This document shows, piece after piece, positions 1 to 12,440 of a stretch of 64,000 bases of DNA; the stretch's first letter is position 1; each line of letters starts with the position of its first letter. This DNA comes from Epiperipatus broadwayi. Its lineage: Eukaryota > Onychophora > Udeonychophora > Euonychophora > Peripatidae. The notes under the pieces were generated by a model, which did no database searches, was not told where the DNA came from, and saw nothing but the letters and a program-made list of their open reading frames with translations. Position numbers and translations under genes: made by a program. The stretch covers positions 206,173 through 270,172 of the forward strand of contig JAQFVV010013090.1 in the NCBI GenBank assembly GCA_028023455.1. The letters run 5' to 3'.

Positions 1-2430
1 CATAATTTGAAAGTCAATTTTCAAAAGCAATAAAGATTTAGTCTATTATGATTCTTCTCCCCCCTTTCTACTTTTTTCTTCTTTTAAAAATTGATACCCA
101 GTTCAAGGCTTCTGGCATATTCTTTATGTGCAAAACTATAAAACGGGAGATAAAAGGATTTTGATTTAGACATCTTCATAGTATCATTTTTTTCCTTAAT
201 AAGCAGGCATTGGTACTCAGTAATCATTTATAGGCTCACATGGTATTGAACATTTACTCCATATTGTTTTCTTTGATCAAATTATCAAACAGAATTCTGG
301 CAGGATAAGAATTAGCAATCAATACAATAACAATGTTTATTTCCTGAAAGTGATTCACTGCACTTGTTAATGAATTATATTTATGCAATTATCAACAATC
401 CAGATTCTTTCAGGATAGGCTTCATCAACTTTTTCCCACCTAAGGTTTATTTTCAGAAGCACAGCTTCTCAACTATGACTTATCTCTTTCTCTTTAACCA
501 AACAACAATTCAAAGTCCTTGACTTTAGTTTTTAAAATCTTATTTATAGCAACACATAAGAAAATAAAATGCTGTCAACTTGTTTTTTCTTAGATCTATT
601 TTTTTTTCCTGATTGAATTCAGATAAATCTTTTAATTAGTAACAAGAATGTTACAAGAAACCAAAAATATATCTAATCAATACACACTAAAAATTTACTT
701 TTCAGAATCTCTATAAATTTGATATGAGAAAAAATAAAAATCCTTTTTTTTACAAAAGAAAAACATTACATTAACATAAAAAAAAAAAAAAAATCAAGTT
801 TCTCCTTTTAACTTTTATATAGATAAAACCAAATAAAATATAAACATTTTTTTCTTTATGATAAATATATATACTGTGACCTTTAGCTGTGTCAGAAGCT
901 TAATGCCAAGTCAAGTTTTGTGTTAAAATATCTATAAAAAAAATTAAAAACTTTAATTTTGTAATCAAGATTTTTATTAGTGCTTCATAATGCCATAATT
1001 TTGCAAAGAAAAGTTATTGTATCAATAATTTTATCAATTGTATAGCTGTAAAATAATTTTTGACAACTTAAATTATAATATTTTAAAGCTTAAATAAATT
1101 CTTATCATGCTAAAGTATTTTAAACTTACATATTTGTTAGTGTAGAATGGTAAATGATGCATTTTAAAGTTAATAGTATTAAGTTAGTTATAATAAAATC
1201 ACCTAAAATGTTTGTAAAAGCTCATATCAATTTAAAATTCTGGAATCAGATTCAAACCCTATATTTTGGTTTGCTAGTCCTTAAATTAAATCGATAATAT
1301 ATTTGTTCATTTTAATTTTGACATATTATGGTTCAATATTTTTAATTCATTTACTTACTAAGGTTTAATAAACCTAATGATTAAAGATAGGATTTTTAAA
1401 TAGATAGATGAATGTCTGAATGAATGAATAAATATATTTAATTTTAACCTTTTTTTTTTTTTAAATATTTAAGATCTAGTTTAAAAAAAAAAAAAAGACA
1501 ATTTAAACCTATTCTGAAAAACTTGTCTGGATTAAATTTGATAAATATTTGTTTTATTAAATATATAATGTAAATTTCATTGTGTAATATTGTTTTATCC
1601 TGGTGTTTGTAATTTTAAGTAATCATTTTATTGGTATCAGAAAGTGTTTTTAAAATTAATTTTTAATTGACTAGAAAAGGTTGATTTATTTTTAAAAATT
1701 GAATAATAATTCATTTTTAGTTAGTAACTTTCCCTAGTTACACTACATCAGGGATTTGAACTAATCAGGGAAGAGGTTAACACTTTCAGTGATCCTTTAT
1801 TTGATTGGTCTTTTTATGTCATTGGCTCTTTGTTTACCTCCTGTTATTTAATCGGTTAGTTGTAATTTTTCTTTCTCCAATTCTCTAGTTCTATAAGATG
1901 GGCCAGACCATTATTGGAGTTGAATTTTAGATTAGTCCACAACCTCATTATTTAATTCTGAAGATACATTGATCCCTTAAAATGAAATAGTGGGTTATTG
2001 CTGATCATGTCACTGTGAAGTATTTTATTAAATATGAAGTAATAATGTGGAACTCTTTAAGAAAAATTGACAGTTACATTAATGCATAAAGAATATAATT
2101 TATGGATGGGGTAATGGGGTAAGTACGACATTTGTATTGCCATACTTATATTGTGCTTATTAGAAGCATACTCAAGTCTTTAAGATTTTTTGCTCGTTAT
2201 ATGTTTTTATTGTAACTATGGATTTTAAGTGCAAGTACCAGCTGAGAGTCCATATTGATTTAAAAAAAGATTAAATATCGCATAATTTGTTTAAAAGATA
2301 AAAAGATTCCCTTGTAATTTCATAAAAATAAATGAATTTCTAATTGATGAATGAAAAATTGTATTGAAGGAAATCAAAGCATCATAAGTTGCTTTCCCTT
2401 GATGAAATGCTTGAAAAGATAATGGAGAAA
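1..2430. other. AT-rich non-coding DNA
   Basis: No reading frame, splice-bounded exon or repeat family is recognised here. The stretch holds homopolymer A/T runs (for example near 778-793 and 1450-1495) and short TGAA-type simple repeats near 1410-1430. It is probably intronic or intergenic. Confidence 0.5.
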
Positions 2431-2437
2431 CAATATT

Positions 2438-2800
2438 ACATCACATGATCACCATTTCTTATGTTTACTCATAACTGTTATGGCAAAACTCTCCATACTG
2501 TAGTTCAGACCTATATGACTATATAAGCTAATAAGCTTAGGATGGAAAATATTATTGTTTCCAATTTTATTCTCATAGTTTTGTAGTTAAGTAGAGATAA
2601 AAGGTGGCTTCTGGAGGGTTGCATTAGATCCTAAGATCTAGGTGCAGATCTCTCAGATCCAAGGCTCCTCACTGACGAAGGCCACAAGCCAGAAACTAGT
2701 CTGGGGATATTGGATGAAATAGGCACAAAACAGGGACTTTGTGCACAAGCCTTCTGGCATCCATTGATTATTCTGGCTTGTACTGAGTGCCTGTTTTGAG
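2438..2800. mobile_element. Family P palindromic MITE, copy 1
   Basis: The left end reads CATCACATGATCACC, followed by a GCAAAACTCTCCATAC block. The right part contains TCCAAGGCTCCTCACT and a CATCCATTGATTA block. The same blocks in the same order or inverted recur at 5.2, 7.8, 12.3, 20.6, 21.1 and 53.3/54.2 kb, which defines family P. No transposase is encoded, so it is presumably a non-autonomous DNA transposon. This copy is partial: its right end lacks the outer GATGTTTAGTGG terminus seen at 5786. Confidence 0.75.
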
Positions 2801-2819
2801 AAACATTATTCATCATAAG

Positions 2820-4200
2820 TAGAATGCAATAATTTTTTCTTCAATTTATTATTTTTTTAAACAAAATTCTTTAAAAAATTACTATTTAATTTTTGTTAAT
2901 TAATAAATTAGTTCAGTAGTAGTATTTTAAGATTCTAAACTTCATTTCGTCATTAAATCGAGTAATCTCTAAGTTTAAAAAGTTATCAATCTAAAAAAGT
3001 TTGGAAACATGACTTCCAAATTAATAATAGCCAATATGTAATTAACCTATAATAATTATCTTATAATAAGGAAATTTTTTATAAAAACATGTCCGTTTGT
3101 GATTTACTGTGAGATCCTAGTTATAATTTATTTATACAGATATATTTTACTTTTCTAAAACTATTTTCTAAACAATAACTTAAGTTTACACATTATTTAT
3201 CGAATGCAGTTAGACCTACTTAGCTGCTTGAAGTAATTAGGTCGACTAGGTGATCGGTTTTATTGGGAGCAAATGTCGGCATTTCTCTCATCTAGCCACT
3301 GTTACAAAGCGACAAACAAACGCTTGTGACATCGACAACCCTAGCGGGCGGCGAACTTAACTATTATGAGAATTATTGTAAATGGCTTCAAAAAATGTTT
3401 GCAAACTTTTACATAAGTCATCATCTCAATTATTTCCTAGCTTCATAAAATTAATATGCAATAAAAGTTGTGAAATTTTTATCAAAATTTTAAAACCTAT
3501 TTTTAATATATTTTGGATATAAATATTAAACATAAGGGATTACATCATCTTTTAAAATAGATATAACACCATGCAGATAAAACATATGGTATATATTATT
3601 TATATATATTAACAGGGAAAGTTCTACTTTTTTCATTATCTACATTTTAGCGGGATGTATCATATATAAAACTAACTCAGGACTAAAGTTTATGTCCACT
3701 AATGAAATATATTAAGATAATTCACAAAAACATTTAAATTTTATTGAAAATTAAATTTCATATCTCATATGAACAAATAACAGACTTTGGTTTGCTAATT
3801 AATCGCTGAGCAAAAAATATAAGATTTCTTATAACTATTTAAAAACTGTAAATATGTTCAAATAATTTTTTTCCATCTTTCCCTATTAGTCATCTAATTC
3901 CTAAATCCTTGAAAAAATAAAATCAAAGTTCTTTATATAGTATATAATCTTTAAGCAATCTTACATAGTAGTTGGATAAAGACTTCGGAAATGAATATCA
4001 GAAAACAATTACAAATATAAATAAATAAATAAAGTATAAATTCACAATAAATAATTTTAGGTGCACCCAATTTTAAAAGCATTATTATCTTAATGATTCA
4101 ACGTAAAATTTAAACGTTACTAGTTCACATTATAATTTAATACATGTAAATTACATTAATAATACTTTGCTTACAAAATTGTCAATATTTAACAAGATAT
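2820..4200. other. Non-coding DNA with a small GC-rich island
   Basis: The stretch is mostly AT-rich. A GC-richer patch at about 3235-3355 (containing GCGGGCGGCGAAC) stands out against its surroundings but gives no open frame of use on either strand. It could be an old SINE or part of an untranslated exon. Confidence 0.4.
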
Positions 4201-4212
4201 TTTTTTTTTTAC

Positions 4213-4299
4213 CTTAGAAAAACTAGTATTGCTATCACTTATATTTGTTATTGAGCTTAAATTGCTGTCATTGTCCACGGCAGCTGCTGATAATGCCAT
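4213..4299 (-). CDS. Possible first coding exon of a minus-strand gene
   Basis: Read on the minus strand, an ATG opens exactly 29 codons (MALSAAAVDNDSNLSS, then a Ser/Thr/Asn-rich stretch ending in ...TSFSK). They run directly into AAG|GTAAAA, an acceptable splice donor, so the exon would end in phase 0. The alanine, aspartate and serine content is unlike the Lys/Asn/Ile-rich chance frames of this AT-rich DNA. The protein family is not recognised and no matching acceptor exon was found to the left within the window. An alternative is an internal exon starting after the CAG at about 4283. The frame is short, so chance cannot be excluded. Confidence 0.33.
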
Positions 4300-4578
4300 A
4301 TTTTTTACGTTTCAGTTGATTGGTGTGGCATCTGGTGGTATGTTTTTTACTACTGTTTAAAGCAACAATATAATTTTTTTTCTTTCAATACAAATTTTTT
4401 TAATTATAAAATTTGAAATAAAATTGAATCGAAAAGAAATATGAACTATATCAAATTATGAAGTTGAATGATAAAGATATATGAATTAAATGGGCTGTAG
4501 AAAACTCAATGATATTATCACTTATAAACGCCCTTCTGCTATTGCGTCATATTTTTAATTATTTTTTTTTTTAATTAA

Positions 4579-4668
4579 GTGACATAGCATCGGCCGGGAC
4601 GCGAACCCGCAACCCGGGCAACTGCCTGCAAGTGCAAGGCAGTCGCGCTGACCTCTCGACCACCAATG
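4579..4668 (-). mobile_element. Family A tRNA-derived SINE, copy 1
   Basis: Read on the minus strand the unit has a box-A-like segment (GGTGGTCGAGAGGTCAGCGC) and a box-B-like segment (GGGTTCGCGTCCC), spaced as in a tRNA, and ends GGCCGATGCTATGTCAC next to an A-rich tail (a T run on the + strand at 4561-4572). It is far more GC-rich than its flanks. Diverged copies lie at 13694-13792 and 48759-48866, so this is a SINE and not a functional tRNA gene. Confidence 0.75.
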
Positions 4669-5186
4669 TATATTCAATTTATATAATTTTTGATCATAAT
4701 TGTATTTAACTCGCCATTTTGTTTTTTTTGTTTTTAGATTTCTGTTAATATCAAATTCTTTGATTTTTTTCTTAATTTTTTTTTATAGGGATAATTAAAA
4801 CTTCCATTCCCACTACACACTGCAGGCGTATTACTCTTTAACTAAGGTTTAAAGTTTATATCTGAGTGAGGATAATCTCTAGTTTAATAATTAATTAATT
4901 ATAATCGTTAATGTATGTATCATAGTAGTGAAAGTCAAAGTTGTGAGCATATAAATCAAAATTTATTTTATTAATATACTAAAGTTTCTAATAGCTTGAT
5001 CATTGCAAATCCCAAATCATAGTCCTTTTCATAACTTTTTCTGTTTATTCTGTGGATCTATTCATAACAGATGTGTCTAGAATTTTTTTTTATACAATTC
5101 AAAATTTGTCAACGTCCTCATTATTTCTCTTGCTCGATTCAATTCTTTCTTCTTTTTTTTTTGAACTTTTATAGAAGCAAAACTTT

Positions 5187-5786
5187 CCACATAGTAGCGC
5201 CACTCAGTGCAAGCCAGAGTAATCAATGGATGCAGGAAGGTTTATGCATAAAATCCCTATCTAGTGCCTACTCATCCAATATCCCCAGACTAGTTTCTAG
5301 CTTATGGCTTTCATCAGTAAGGAGCCTTGGATCTGAGAGCATTACATCTAGATCTTAGGATCTAATGCAACCCTCCAGTCGCCACTTTTTACTTTATTAG
5401 GTAACTATAAAGCTTAGAGTCCAAAATGAAAACAATAATGTTTTCAATTCATGCTCATCAGCTTACATAGTCGTATAGATCTGAACTCCATTCAGCATCT
5501 ATACATTTTGGTTCTTTAATAACCAGTCACCATAATCCTATGATAGGTATTTAGGTGCAGTGCTCTCAGATCCAAGGCTCCTCACTAATAAAAGCCGCAA
5601 GCTAGAAACTAGTCTGGGGGTATTCGATGAGTAAGCACTAGATAGGAATTTTATTCAAAACCTTCCTGCATGCATTGATTACTCTGGCTTGCCCTGAGTG
5701 ACGCTACTATATGGAGAGTTTTGTCTCTGTGTAAACAGCTTGTATAAGCAAGCATAAAGAATGGTGATCATGCGATGTTTAGTGGT
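5187..5786. mobile_element. Family P palindromic MITE, copy 2 (near full length)
   Basis: This is the most complete copy. The left arm starts in the TAGCGCCACTCAGTGCAAGCC block and the right arm ends with GATCATGCGATGTTTAGTGG. The two halves are imperfect inverted repeats of each other: blocks GAGTAATCAATGGATGCA, CCCTATCTAGTGCC and AGGAGCCTTGGATCTGAGAG on the left reappear reverse-complemented on the right. The centre at about 5440-5520 is unique. No transposase is encoded. The outer 5' terminus (CCACTAAACATC, seen at 21075 and 53325) is missing here. Confidence 0.8.
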
Positions 5787-5789
5787 TTT

Positions 5790-6560
5790 TTGAACTTTTG
5801 TAAGAAATTTTAATTTATTTCTAACTAATTCAGGTGAATTGCAAACTGCATCAGAAATCTTTAAATATTTTTGTCTTAATTATATTGGATTGCACTATAA
5901 GATGCTAAATATGAATTTGTATTATAATTTTGTATTTGAAATGATTACAGTTATACATAAAAATAGTCTATAACAGTTTTAAAAAAAAAATCTTATGTAT
6001 ACAAAATCATAAAATACTAAACAGTTTTATTTACAGAGATCATTAAAATTGTTAAAGAAAAAAGTAATAAATATATATAATATAAAAATTAAATATTGCC
6101 TGTTAGAATTTTAATAAAGTTTAGTTTTTTGAGGCTTGTAATATTATATGAATTTTCATTTTATAAAATATCTAATATATAAATATGATTATATAACAAA
6201 AATTATTAAATTATATAGTTATAATTATAAGCAACATGTAGAAATATATAAAAATGAATCTAAAGATGCATATTAAATTACAGATTGATTTATATATATA
6301 AAGTTTTGTGATTATTTTTTAAATTTTTAATTATTTATAAAACTCTAGTATTTGTGTTACTATCAAAATATACACGCATGTATAATTTAGCTATATATAA
6401 ATATATCAAATCAAATAAATGACAAACTTTTATCGATTAAAAATTAATAAATTTCTTCTAGCGCTTTCAAAGGTATAACCTTCATTTTCAAGAAGTACAA
6501 TATTCCTTCATTTTCAAGAAATGCAGTATGCAAAATAGGGCAGATTAAATATGCAAATAA
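5790..6560. other. AT-rich non-coding DNA
   Basis: Nothing recognisable beyond very AT-rich sequence. A short tandem duplication of TTCATTTTCAAGAA occurs at about 6481-6520. Confidence 0.5.
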
Positions 6561-6574
6561 GGATGGGAAAAAAT

Positions 6575-6784
6575 CTAAATCTGCCACTTCTTAGATATGG
6601 TGTAAAATATCTCTTTTTTATTCATCGCGTGCACATCCGATATAATATAGCATGCCTCCTTCACTTTTCTACGCAATTCATGCCACTCTTTACACATAAC
6701 ATGAGACTTGTCTGGCCTGCACTGGTGGACCATAGCAGCAGCATGCTGCACAAAAATAGAGGGGTGGGATGGGTCGACCGAGGC
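6575..6784 (-). CDS. Unidentified exon-like open frame
   Basis: On the minus strand about 69 codons are open to a TAG stop at 6577-6575. The composition is mixed and protein-like, and the frame includes the segments HPSIFVQHAAAMVHQCRP, CKEWHELRRKVKEA and EIFYTISKKW. It is preceded by ...ATAATAAG|GCC, a possible weak splice acceptor. The DNA here is clearly more GC-rich than its flanks. No family is recognised: it could be a terminal exon of a host gene or a fragment of an unrecognised transposon protein. The open frame on the opposite strand over the same bases looks like a shadow. Confidence 0.35.
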   Translation of the reverse strand, partial: ASVDPSHPSIFVQHAAAMVHQCRPDKSHVMCKEWHELRRKVKEACYIISDVHAMNKKEIFYTISKKWQI

Positions 6785-6799
6785 CTTATTATATGTTTA

Positions 6800-7750
6800 T
6801 GAAATATAAAAGTAGAATGTATGTGAATTTAATAATTAGAATTTTACAATAAAATGAAATATTTATAAACCTTTGATGTAAGCTGCAGATTAGGAGAAAA
6901 TAAAATTGCTTGAAAAAGTGCAAAAAAAAAAAAGGTAGTGTTGTGTTTTAAATTTTTATGAATAATGAAAAATCAGTTCAATGCTTCAACCCCTTAATTG
7001 AAGGATTAGTGTAGTGTTATTAATCTAATTATATTTGACTTATCCAACTTAAAAGTTTCTGCCAATACTTAAGCTATCATTAAAATAAATTTTAGAATTT
7101 TGTAAAAGTATACATCTGGGAATGCATCAAGAAGGAATATCATGATAGGTGAAGAAAAGGGGGATATCATTAATTATATGCTACTTGCTTTGTTAGTCCA
7201 AAAAATATTGTGCATGTAAACATTTCTTACTCTCAACACACCCTATCAATATGTCTTTCATAAATCCTCTATTTCTCAACACATTCACTATCAGTTTTCT
7301 CTTTACAATAAATCATCTCTTTTTATTCACTCATTTCAACATTGCTAACTCCATCCTACAACTTATTTTTTTCATTCTCTTTTATGTTGCTGTAAGTAAA
7401 AAGCTAAATTTATAATAATATTAGCAGTAATACTGTTGACTTATGCCATTAAATTTATAAATTTATTTCCATACATAGCAAGAAACCAGAATATTATTGA
7501 CACAAACAAAAGGATTGAAATAATCTAATTTTTTTAATTTGCACAATATATGAGAAGTATCTGAAAGTTTGAACTCATACAAATGGTTAATTATTTTTAT
7601 AATCTTAGCCTCAAAAAAAAAAACAAAAAACAGCACTACGATTCTAGTTTGCTTATTCCCTATTCCACTGTCCCCTCACCAATCTTTTATCATGTTTTCT
7701 GTAAAATGATTATCGCCTGGAATTATTAATATCAAGTTTTGATATAAACT
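6800..7750. other. Non-coding DNA, nothing recognised
   Basis: AT-rich sequence with pyrimidine-rich stretches at about 7220-7390. No open frame, splice-bounded exon or repeat match was seen. Confidence 0.45.
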
Positions 7751-8035
7751 ACTAAACATCAAATGATCACCATTTCCTATGCTTACTCAAGCTGTTAAAA
7801 AGGCAAAACTCTCCATACAGTAGCGCCACTCAGTGCAAGCCAAAGTAATCAATGGATGCAAGAAGGTTTGTGCATAAAATCCCTATCTAGTGCCTACACA
7901 TCCCTATCTAGTGCCTACTAGTCTGGAGATATTGGATAAATAGACACTAGATAGGGATTTTATGCACAAAACTTCTTGCATCCATTGATTACTCTGGCTT
8001 GCACTGAGTGACGCTACTGTATGGACAGTTTTGCA
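7751..8035. mobile_element. Family P palindromic MITE, copy 3 (internally deleted)
   Basis: The left end is ACTAAACATCAAATGATCACC, followed by GGCAAAACTCTCCATACAGT. The right arm ends with a reverse-complement block (CTGTATGGACAGTTTTGC). The arms pair over more than 100 bp around a short centre. CCCTATCTAGTGCCTAC is duplicated at 7889-7918. Confidence 0.8.
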
Positions 8036-8717
8036 TGTTTTAAATTTTGATATACTCTCCTGTTTGATTAGTGCTACTTTATTATAATAAAATACTAAAC
8101 ACTAATTTATACTTTTTTTTTCTTTTAGAAAATTTATATCTCTAATTATTATCTAATTTTTAGTTAGCAAATTTCATGCCAATTTCCTCATACAAATATT
8201 TATTATCTATCAATAAAGATTGATCGAATGACTAGTGGGTTTTTTTTTATTCCCAGAAAGTTTATAAATTTAGTTTGCTACACTAAAAAATTTAACTACT
8301 GGTTTTATTAACATCAAATGATCAATAATATTCTCTATAAAACTGCCATTAATGGATTGGTAGAATTTTTTTTTAAAAAAAAAATTATAGTATAGGACTG
8401 TTTTTTGCAGTTGCCTTCATATTCTATGCTCAGTTACACAATCCGGTGTTTTATCCTACATTGTGAATTCATACTAACATGAAACAGGTCTGAATTAAAG
8501 ACTGATTGACTTGTTGCTACTATTTTTAACAGGTTTCTTGAACTACATTTATCAGTGAAATTTTAGTTTCCTGCTATATCTAAACTCAAAATTTAGCTTC
8601 ACACAGAATTTAAATTCCAAGCTGAAATCTCTGATTGCAGCAATATATATATATATTGTTACAAAGAAATCAAGTCATATGTCTCATGATCTAATTTAAC
8701 AAGTTTGTATTACAAAT

Positions 8718-8891
8718 GTTATATAATGAGCTTGCAAATAGCTCAGATTTTCTACTTAATAATTATCCATTAGATAAAGTGTTGAGCTTAGCCTGGTATT
8801 TTACATCTAATGCTTGAATATCTTAGCACCTCTGAGGTTGGGTATATTCTGAAAAGCTTGTTAAGAGCTATTTGCAAACTCATTATATAAC
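8718..8891. mobile_element. Small MITE with about 27-bp terminal inverted repeats
   Basis: GTTATATAATGAGCTTGCAA... at 8718-8744 is matched in reverse complement by ...TTGCAAACTCATTATATAAC at 8865-8891 with one mismatch. The 174-bp unit has a non-coding centre. This is the structure expected of a MITE. No second copy was seen in the window. Confidence 0.6.
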
Positions 8892-10090
8892 ATATTGTTG
8901 TATATAAAAGCTATCTTAATATAAATACTGGCTATATTATCATTAACTTATGCCAGTAATATTTAAGAAGTATTCATTTTGACTTACACTAATAGAATTT
9001 AATTTTCCTATTATGTGTGGAAACTAAATATATATAGATATACTAATTTATACAAATATTTCATTGCACATTTAGTTTGTTTTAAACATTAAGTGAAGCA
9101 TTACTACAATAAGGTGAATATATGGATTAATACTATTAAAGTTCATTAAAAGTATTATCTAATTAGCCTGAAAGCTTAGATAATATAGTACTCATGACCT
9201 ATACTATGCTAGTCTGCCTTTGATATGGAGAATGGTCTCGGGCACAGAATAGCTATTTTCTTCTTAGTTGTTTTTGTTTTCTCTCTGTCTACTTATTTTA
9301 TATCTCAAGCTTTGTTCAGATCACTTATGATTGGCCACTGAAATATAAAAACTTGCTTTATAATTGATGCACTATTCTGGATGCTGTTTAGAAAATAATC
9401 TGATTGTAAAAGCTATTGTTTTACTTAATAAACACTATTTTTCTAATTAAACTCATAATATTTTAATTCATATGTCTTTTTTATATACATAAATATTCAT
9501 TGATACTTTTCTGTATAACTAACTAATAAACAATGATAGCACAAATTCATTTTTTATTGGCCTTCAATCTTTTTTCATTCCTTCCTAATCAATCATGACT
9601 TTACTTCTTATAAAGATAGACTCTAAACAAAATATTTAGGAAATAACTTAATTTCAACTTCAGTTAGCTACAAAATCATTTAAATGTAAAAGCTTTATAT
9701 GTATACAATTATTTAATTAATTCTCTAATATTTTTGTACAAAAAAATATTTCTAAATACTTAAAAGAAAATTATTAAACAATAATAATTACTCTATCTCA
9801 TATCATCCTACCTACTTGTGAATTATCTGTATAAGCAGAAGTAATCTATTGTAATAAAGAATAGTGCCACTCAATTATTCAAAATTTGTTTCTAAATACT
9901 GTTCATTGTCAGTGGGAGCAGTATTTCCATAGTATTCAACTTATACTTTTATTATCTATTCCAAGTTAATAGCTTTTGAATCTCAAACATTTTGTTTGAT
10001 TACCTATATAGGTTAAGCATTAAAGCTGTTCAAATAGACTTTTCATCATTACAAATACAGAAACCTTCATATCATATGCTGTCCAATAGT
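8892..10090. other. Non-coding DNA, nothing recognised
   Basis: AT-rich and without a supported exon, repeat family or RNA gene. Confidence 0.45.
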
Positions 10091-10094
10091 CAAG

Positions 10095-10300
10095 AGTAAT
10101 GTCTGTAGAGAGTGTCGTAGACTCGTCGCTAATAACGTTCAACATGCTAGAGTGTTGAGGAAAGGGTGCACTTCACATCTTAGTGTTTGAACAGTTTACA
10201 GGCCGTAAGATCTATGAGCGGCCTTGTAAACTGCATATTTATGTGCTTTAGCGTAGAAACAGCTCCATCGGGCGGTGTGAATCAATAGATGCTGTATTAC
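10095..10300. other. GC-richer island with a strong hairpin
   Basis: A patch of about 200 bp is distinctly more GC-rich than its surroundings. At 10192-10233 CAGTTTACA-GGCCG pairs with CGGCC-(T)-TGTAAACTG, giving a 14-bp stem with one bulged base around a 13-nt loop. No open frame is present. It may be an old SINE, a structured RNA or a transposon end; the sequence alone does not decide. Confidence 0.35.
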
Positions 10301-11030
10301 CTTTTTTTTACTGTTTTATAAGAGAAATTTCTATAATAATAGTTTTAATGAAAAGTCTATATAGCTGAATAGGCAAATGTATTTGTATTTAAAATCATAG
10401 ACTATTTGAATTTCAAACCATTAGCTTCAAAAATCATAGTAAAGGGAAACCCCTGGTTTCTGGACAGCTCTGTGTTTTAGGTCCTATCTACTGAAAATGG
10501 TTAATAACTAAAAATTAATCGGGAATTCTCTTTAACATTATTATCTGATATCTATTGATTAATCATGCTTGCATGAATGACTTATAAGTAAAGTAATATG
10601 AAGTATATTATATCTGACAAATTCAGCTAAATTAACTAGGAGAGTATGCTTTCTATTTTGTTGGGTGATTAAAATCACGAACTTATCTATAGCTTTAACT
10701 CAACTTGCCATGTTAAATTTTTTAATATCTTCCAACTTTTTTTATTATAAATTTTATCAATTCTACTTAATGTTTTATTAATCTCATTCTCAGAATTTGT
10801 ATCCACTACCACATGATGCCCCCGAACCATTTTAAAGCCTAATGGTAACTCCATATAAAAACAGTACTGTAACTCAAATTTATTTAAACATCAGAAATAA
10901 TAATAATTATAATCTTAACAAAAATATTTTTTTTATTAGTTAGTGATAGTATTAAAAATTATATATTTATAATGAGCTAATTAAATAAAATCACTTTTTT
11001 TAACTATTATTTATTTTTCTTGCTACTTGC
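10300..11030. other. Non-coding DNA, nothing recognised
   Basis: AT-rich; no exon, repeat family or RNA gene could be supported. Confidence 0.4.
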
Positions 11031-11400
11031 CGCTGCACCAATAAATGTGTAAATAAAGACTGACATTAAAATCATTCACAATTTTCTAAAAACGAAAACA
11101 ATTTTTAAGTGAATATTAAATATTCTGATCCAGAGAAAGTTATTAATCAATTATCTAATATTCATTTAAAAAAATAATTGTTTTTGTTTTTAGAAGATTT
11201 AAATGTGTTTAATTCGGTCTTTCTTTAGACATTTTTAAATGAATATTAGATAAAATCCCGACCAGAAGAAAGTTGTTAGTCAAAATGGCGGTTATTATCT
11301 AATATTCACTTTAAAAAATTGTCTTCATTTTTAGAAGATTGTAAATGTGTTTAAATCGATCGTTATTTACTGATTTGTTTGTGCCGAATACGTGCAAAAT
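11030..11400. repeat. Cluster of direct and inverted repeat blocks
   Basis: Variants of TTTTAGAAGATTTAAATGTGTTTAA, of GAATATTAGATAA and of AGAAAGTTRTTARTCAA occur two to three times in both orientations. The segment at 11165-11260 is partly repeated at 11285-11370, and the left part at 11075-11130 is inverted relative to both. This looks like a decayed foldback or MITE cluster. Confidence 0.5.
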
Positions 11401-11589
11401 TTTCTTCATGTACAAAGTATTTTCTCTTACCATCTATCGCTGGGCTAATATGAAAGTAACTATTAATTTGCCGATTAAATTGTGTTGGTAGTATATTAAT
11501 TAATAATGCATATATAAAAAATGGACAGAAATTAAAAGTTAAACCTCTTCCACATATTCTAATTTTCTTTTTAATTAAAAATATTCATA

Positions 11590-11784
11590 CAATTTATTCA
11601 CTGTATTTTAAACACTTTCTAGAAAAAAACCTTTTATTATACATATATGCATACACAATCTTACATTTTGGCTGTCCTGCAGTCTTTTTCAAAGATATGA
11701 TGTTCTGAAGAAGACTGCAGGACAGTCAAAACATGAGATAAAAGGTTTTTGCTAAAAAGGGTTAAAAGTACAGTGAATAAATTG
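11590..11784. mobile_element. Palindromic element with a nested inner stem
   Basis: The outer arms CAATTTATTCACTGTA (11590) and TACAGTGAATAAATTG (to 11784) are inverted repeats. An inner stem pairs GGCTGTCCTGCAGTCTT with AAGACTGCAGGACAGTC around AAGATATGATGTT. The right half contains CTGAAGA...AAAAC, which resembles a degenerate hammerhead-ribozyme core; that reading is inference only. It is probably a MITE or retroelement terminus. Confidence 0.55.
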
Positions 11785-12326
11785 CACTTATATAAGATAT
11801 AGCAAAATCAAGGCAGTGGTGATGGTGACTTTGTTAAACGCTCACCAATAACACAGTTTAATAAATTATAAATTTATATTTTGAAAATATGTCATCCTAA
11901 TAAATTAAAGCATTTGTCAAGTTTAATGATGTGGCTTTGAGATGGCTGGAATAGTATTGGATAGAGGAGGAAGAATAGGTTGCTATCAGTAATGGACATT
12001 ATTACTTAATCAATAGCACCAAAGTTGTCTTATTGCCTCTGCCTGCTTTGGGAAAAAAAATAATATTTGAGAATGTTGATTGCAGTAACTTATCTGAAAA
12101 ACTATAGTTTTTTTTCTGTTGTTCTACAATAAAAAATCCTCATCAAAATATTAAATAATAATGGTGATAATTTTTTTTTCAAAAGTGACATTAAAAGTGA
12201 AAACAATATAGGTTTTGAATTTATTCATTTGATATATAAGCTGTGCCAGAGATCAATGGTTTAATACTGCCATTGTATTTTTTCTTTGCTTTTTAACTTT
12301 ATATTTTTCTTTCAACTGATAACCTT

Positions 12327-12440
12327 CCATCACATGATCATCATCTCTTATGCTAGCACATAACTGTTATTAAACAGGCAAAACTCTCCAGGGTGGCACT
12401 ACTGTATGGAGAGTTTTGCCTGTTTAATAACCTTCCATCA
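12327..12440. mobile_element. Family P palindromic MITE, minimal copy 4
   Basis: CCATCACATGATCATCATCTC... and GGCAAAACTCTCCAGGG are followed at once by the inverted block TACTGTATGGAGAGTTTTGC, TGTTTAATAACC and CTTCCATCAC. Almost the whole interior is missing, leaving a near-pure hairpin of about 110 bp. Confidence 0.75.

Noticed and set aside
4579-4668. A functional tRNA gene
   Set aside because: The anticodon arm does not fold normally, an A-rich tail is present, and diverged copies at 13.7 and 48.8 kb show it is a SINE.
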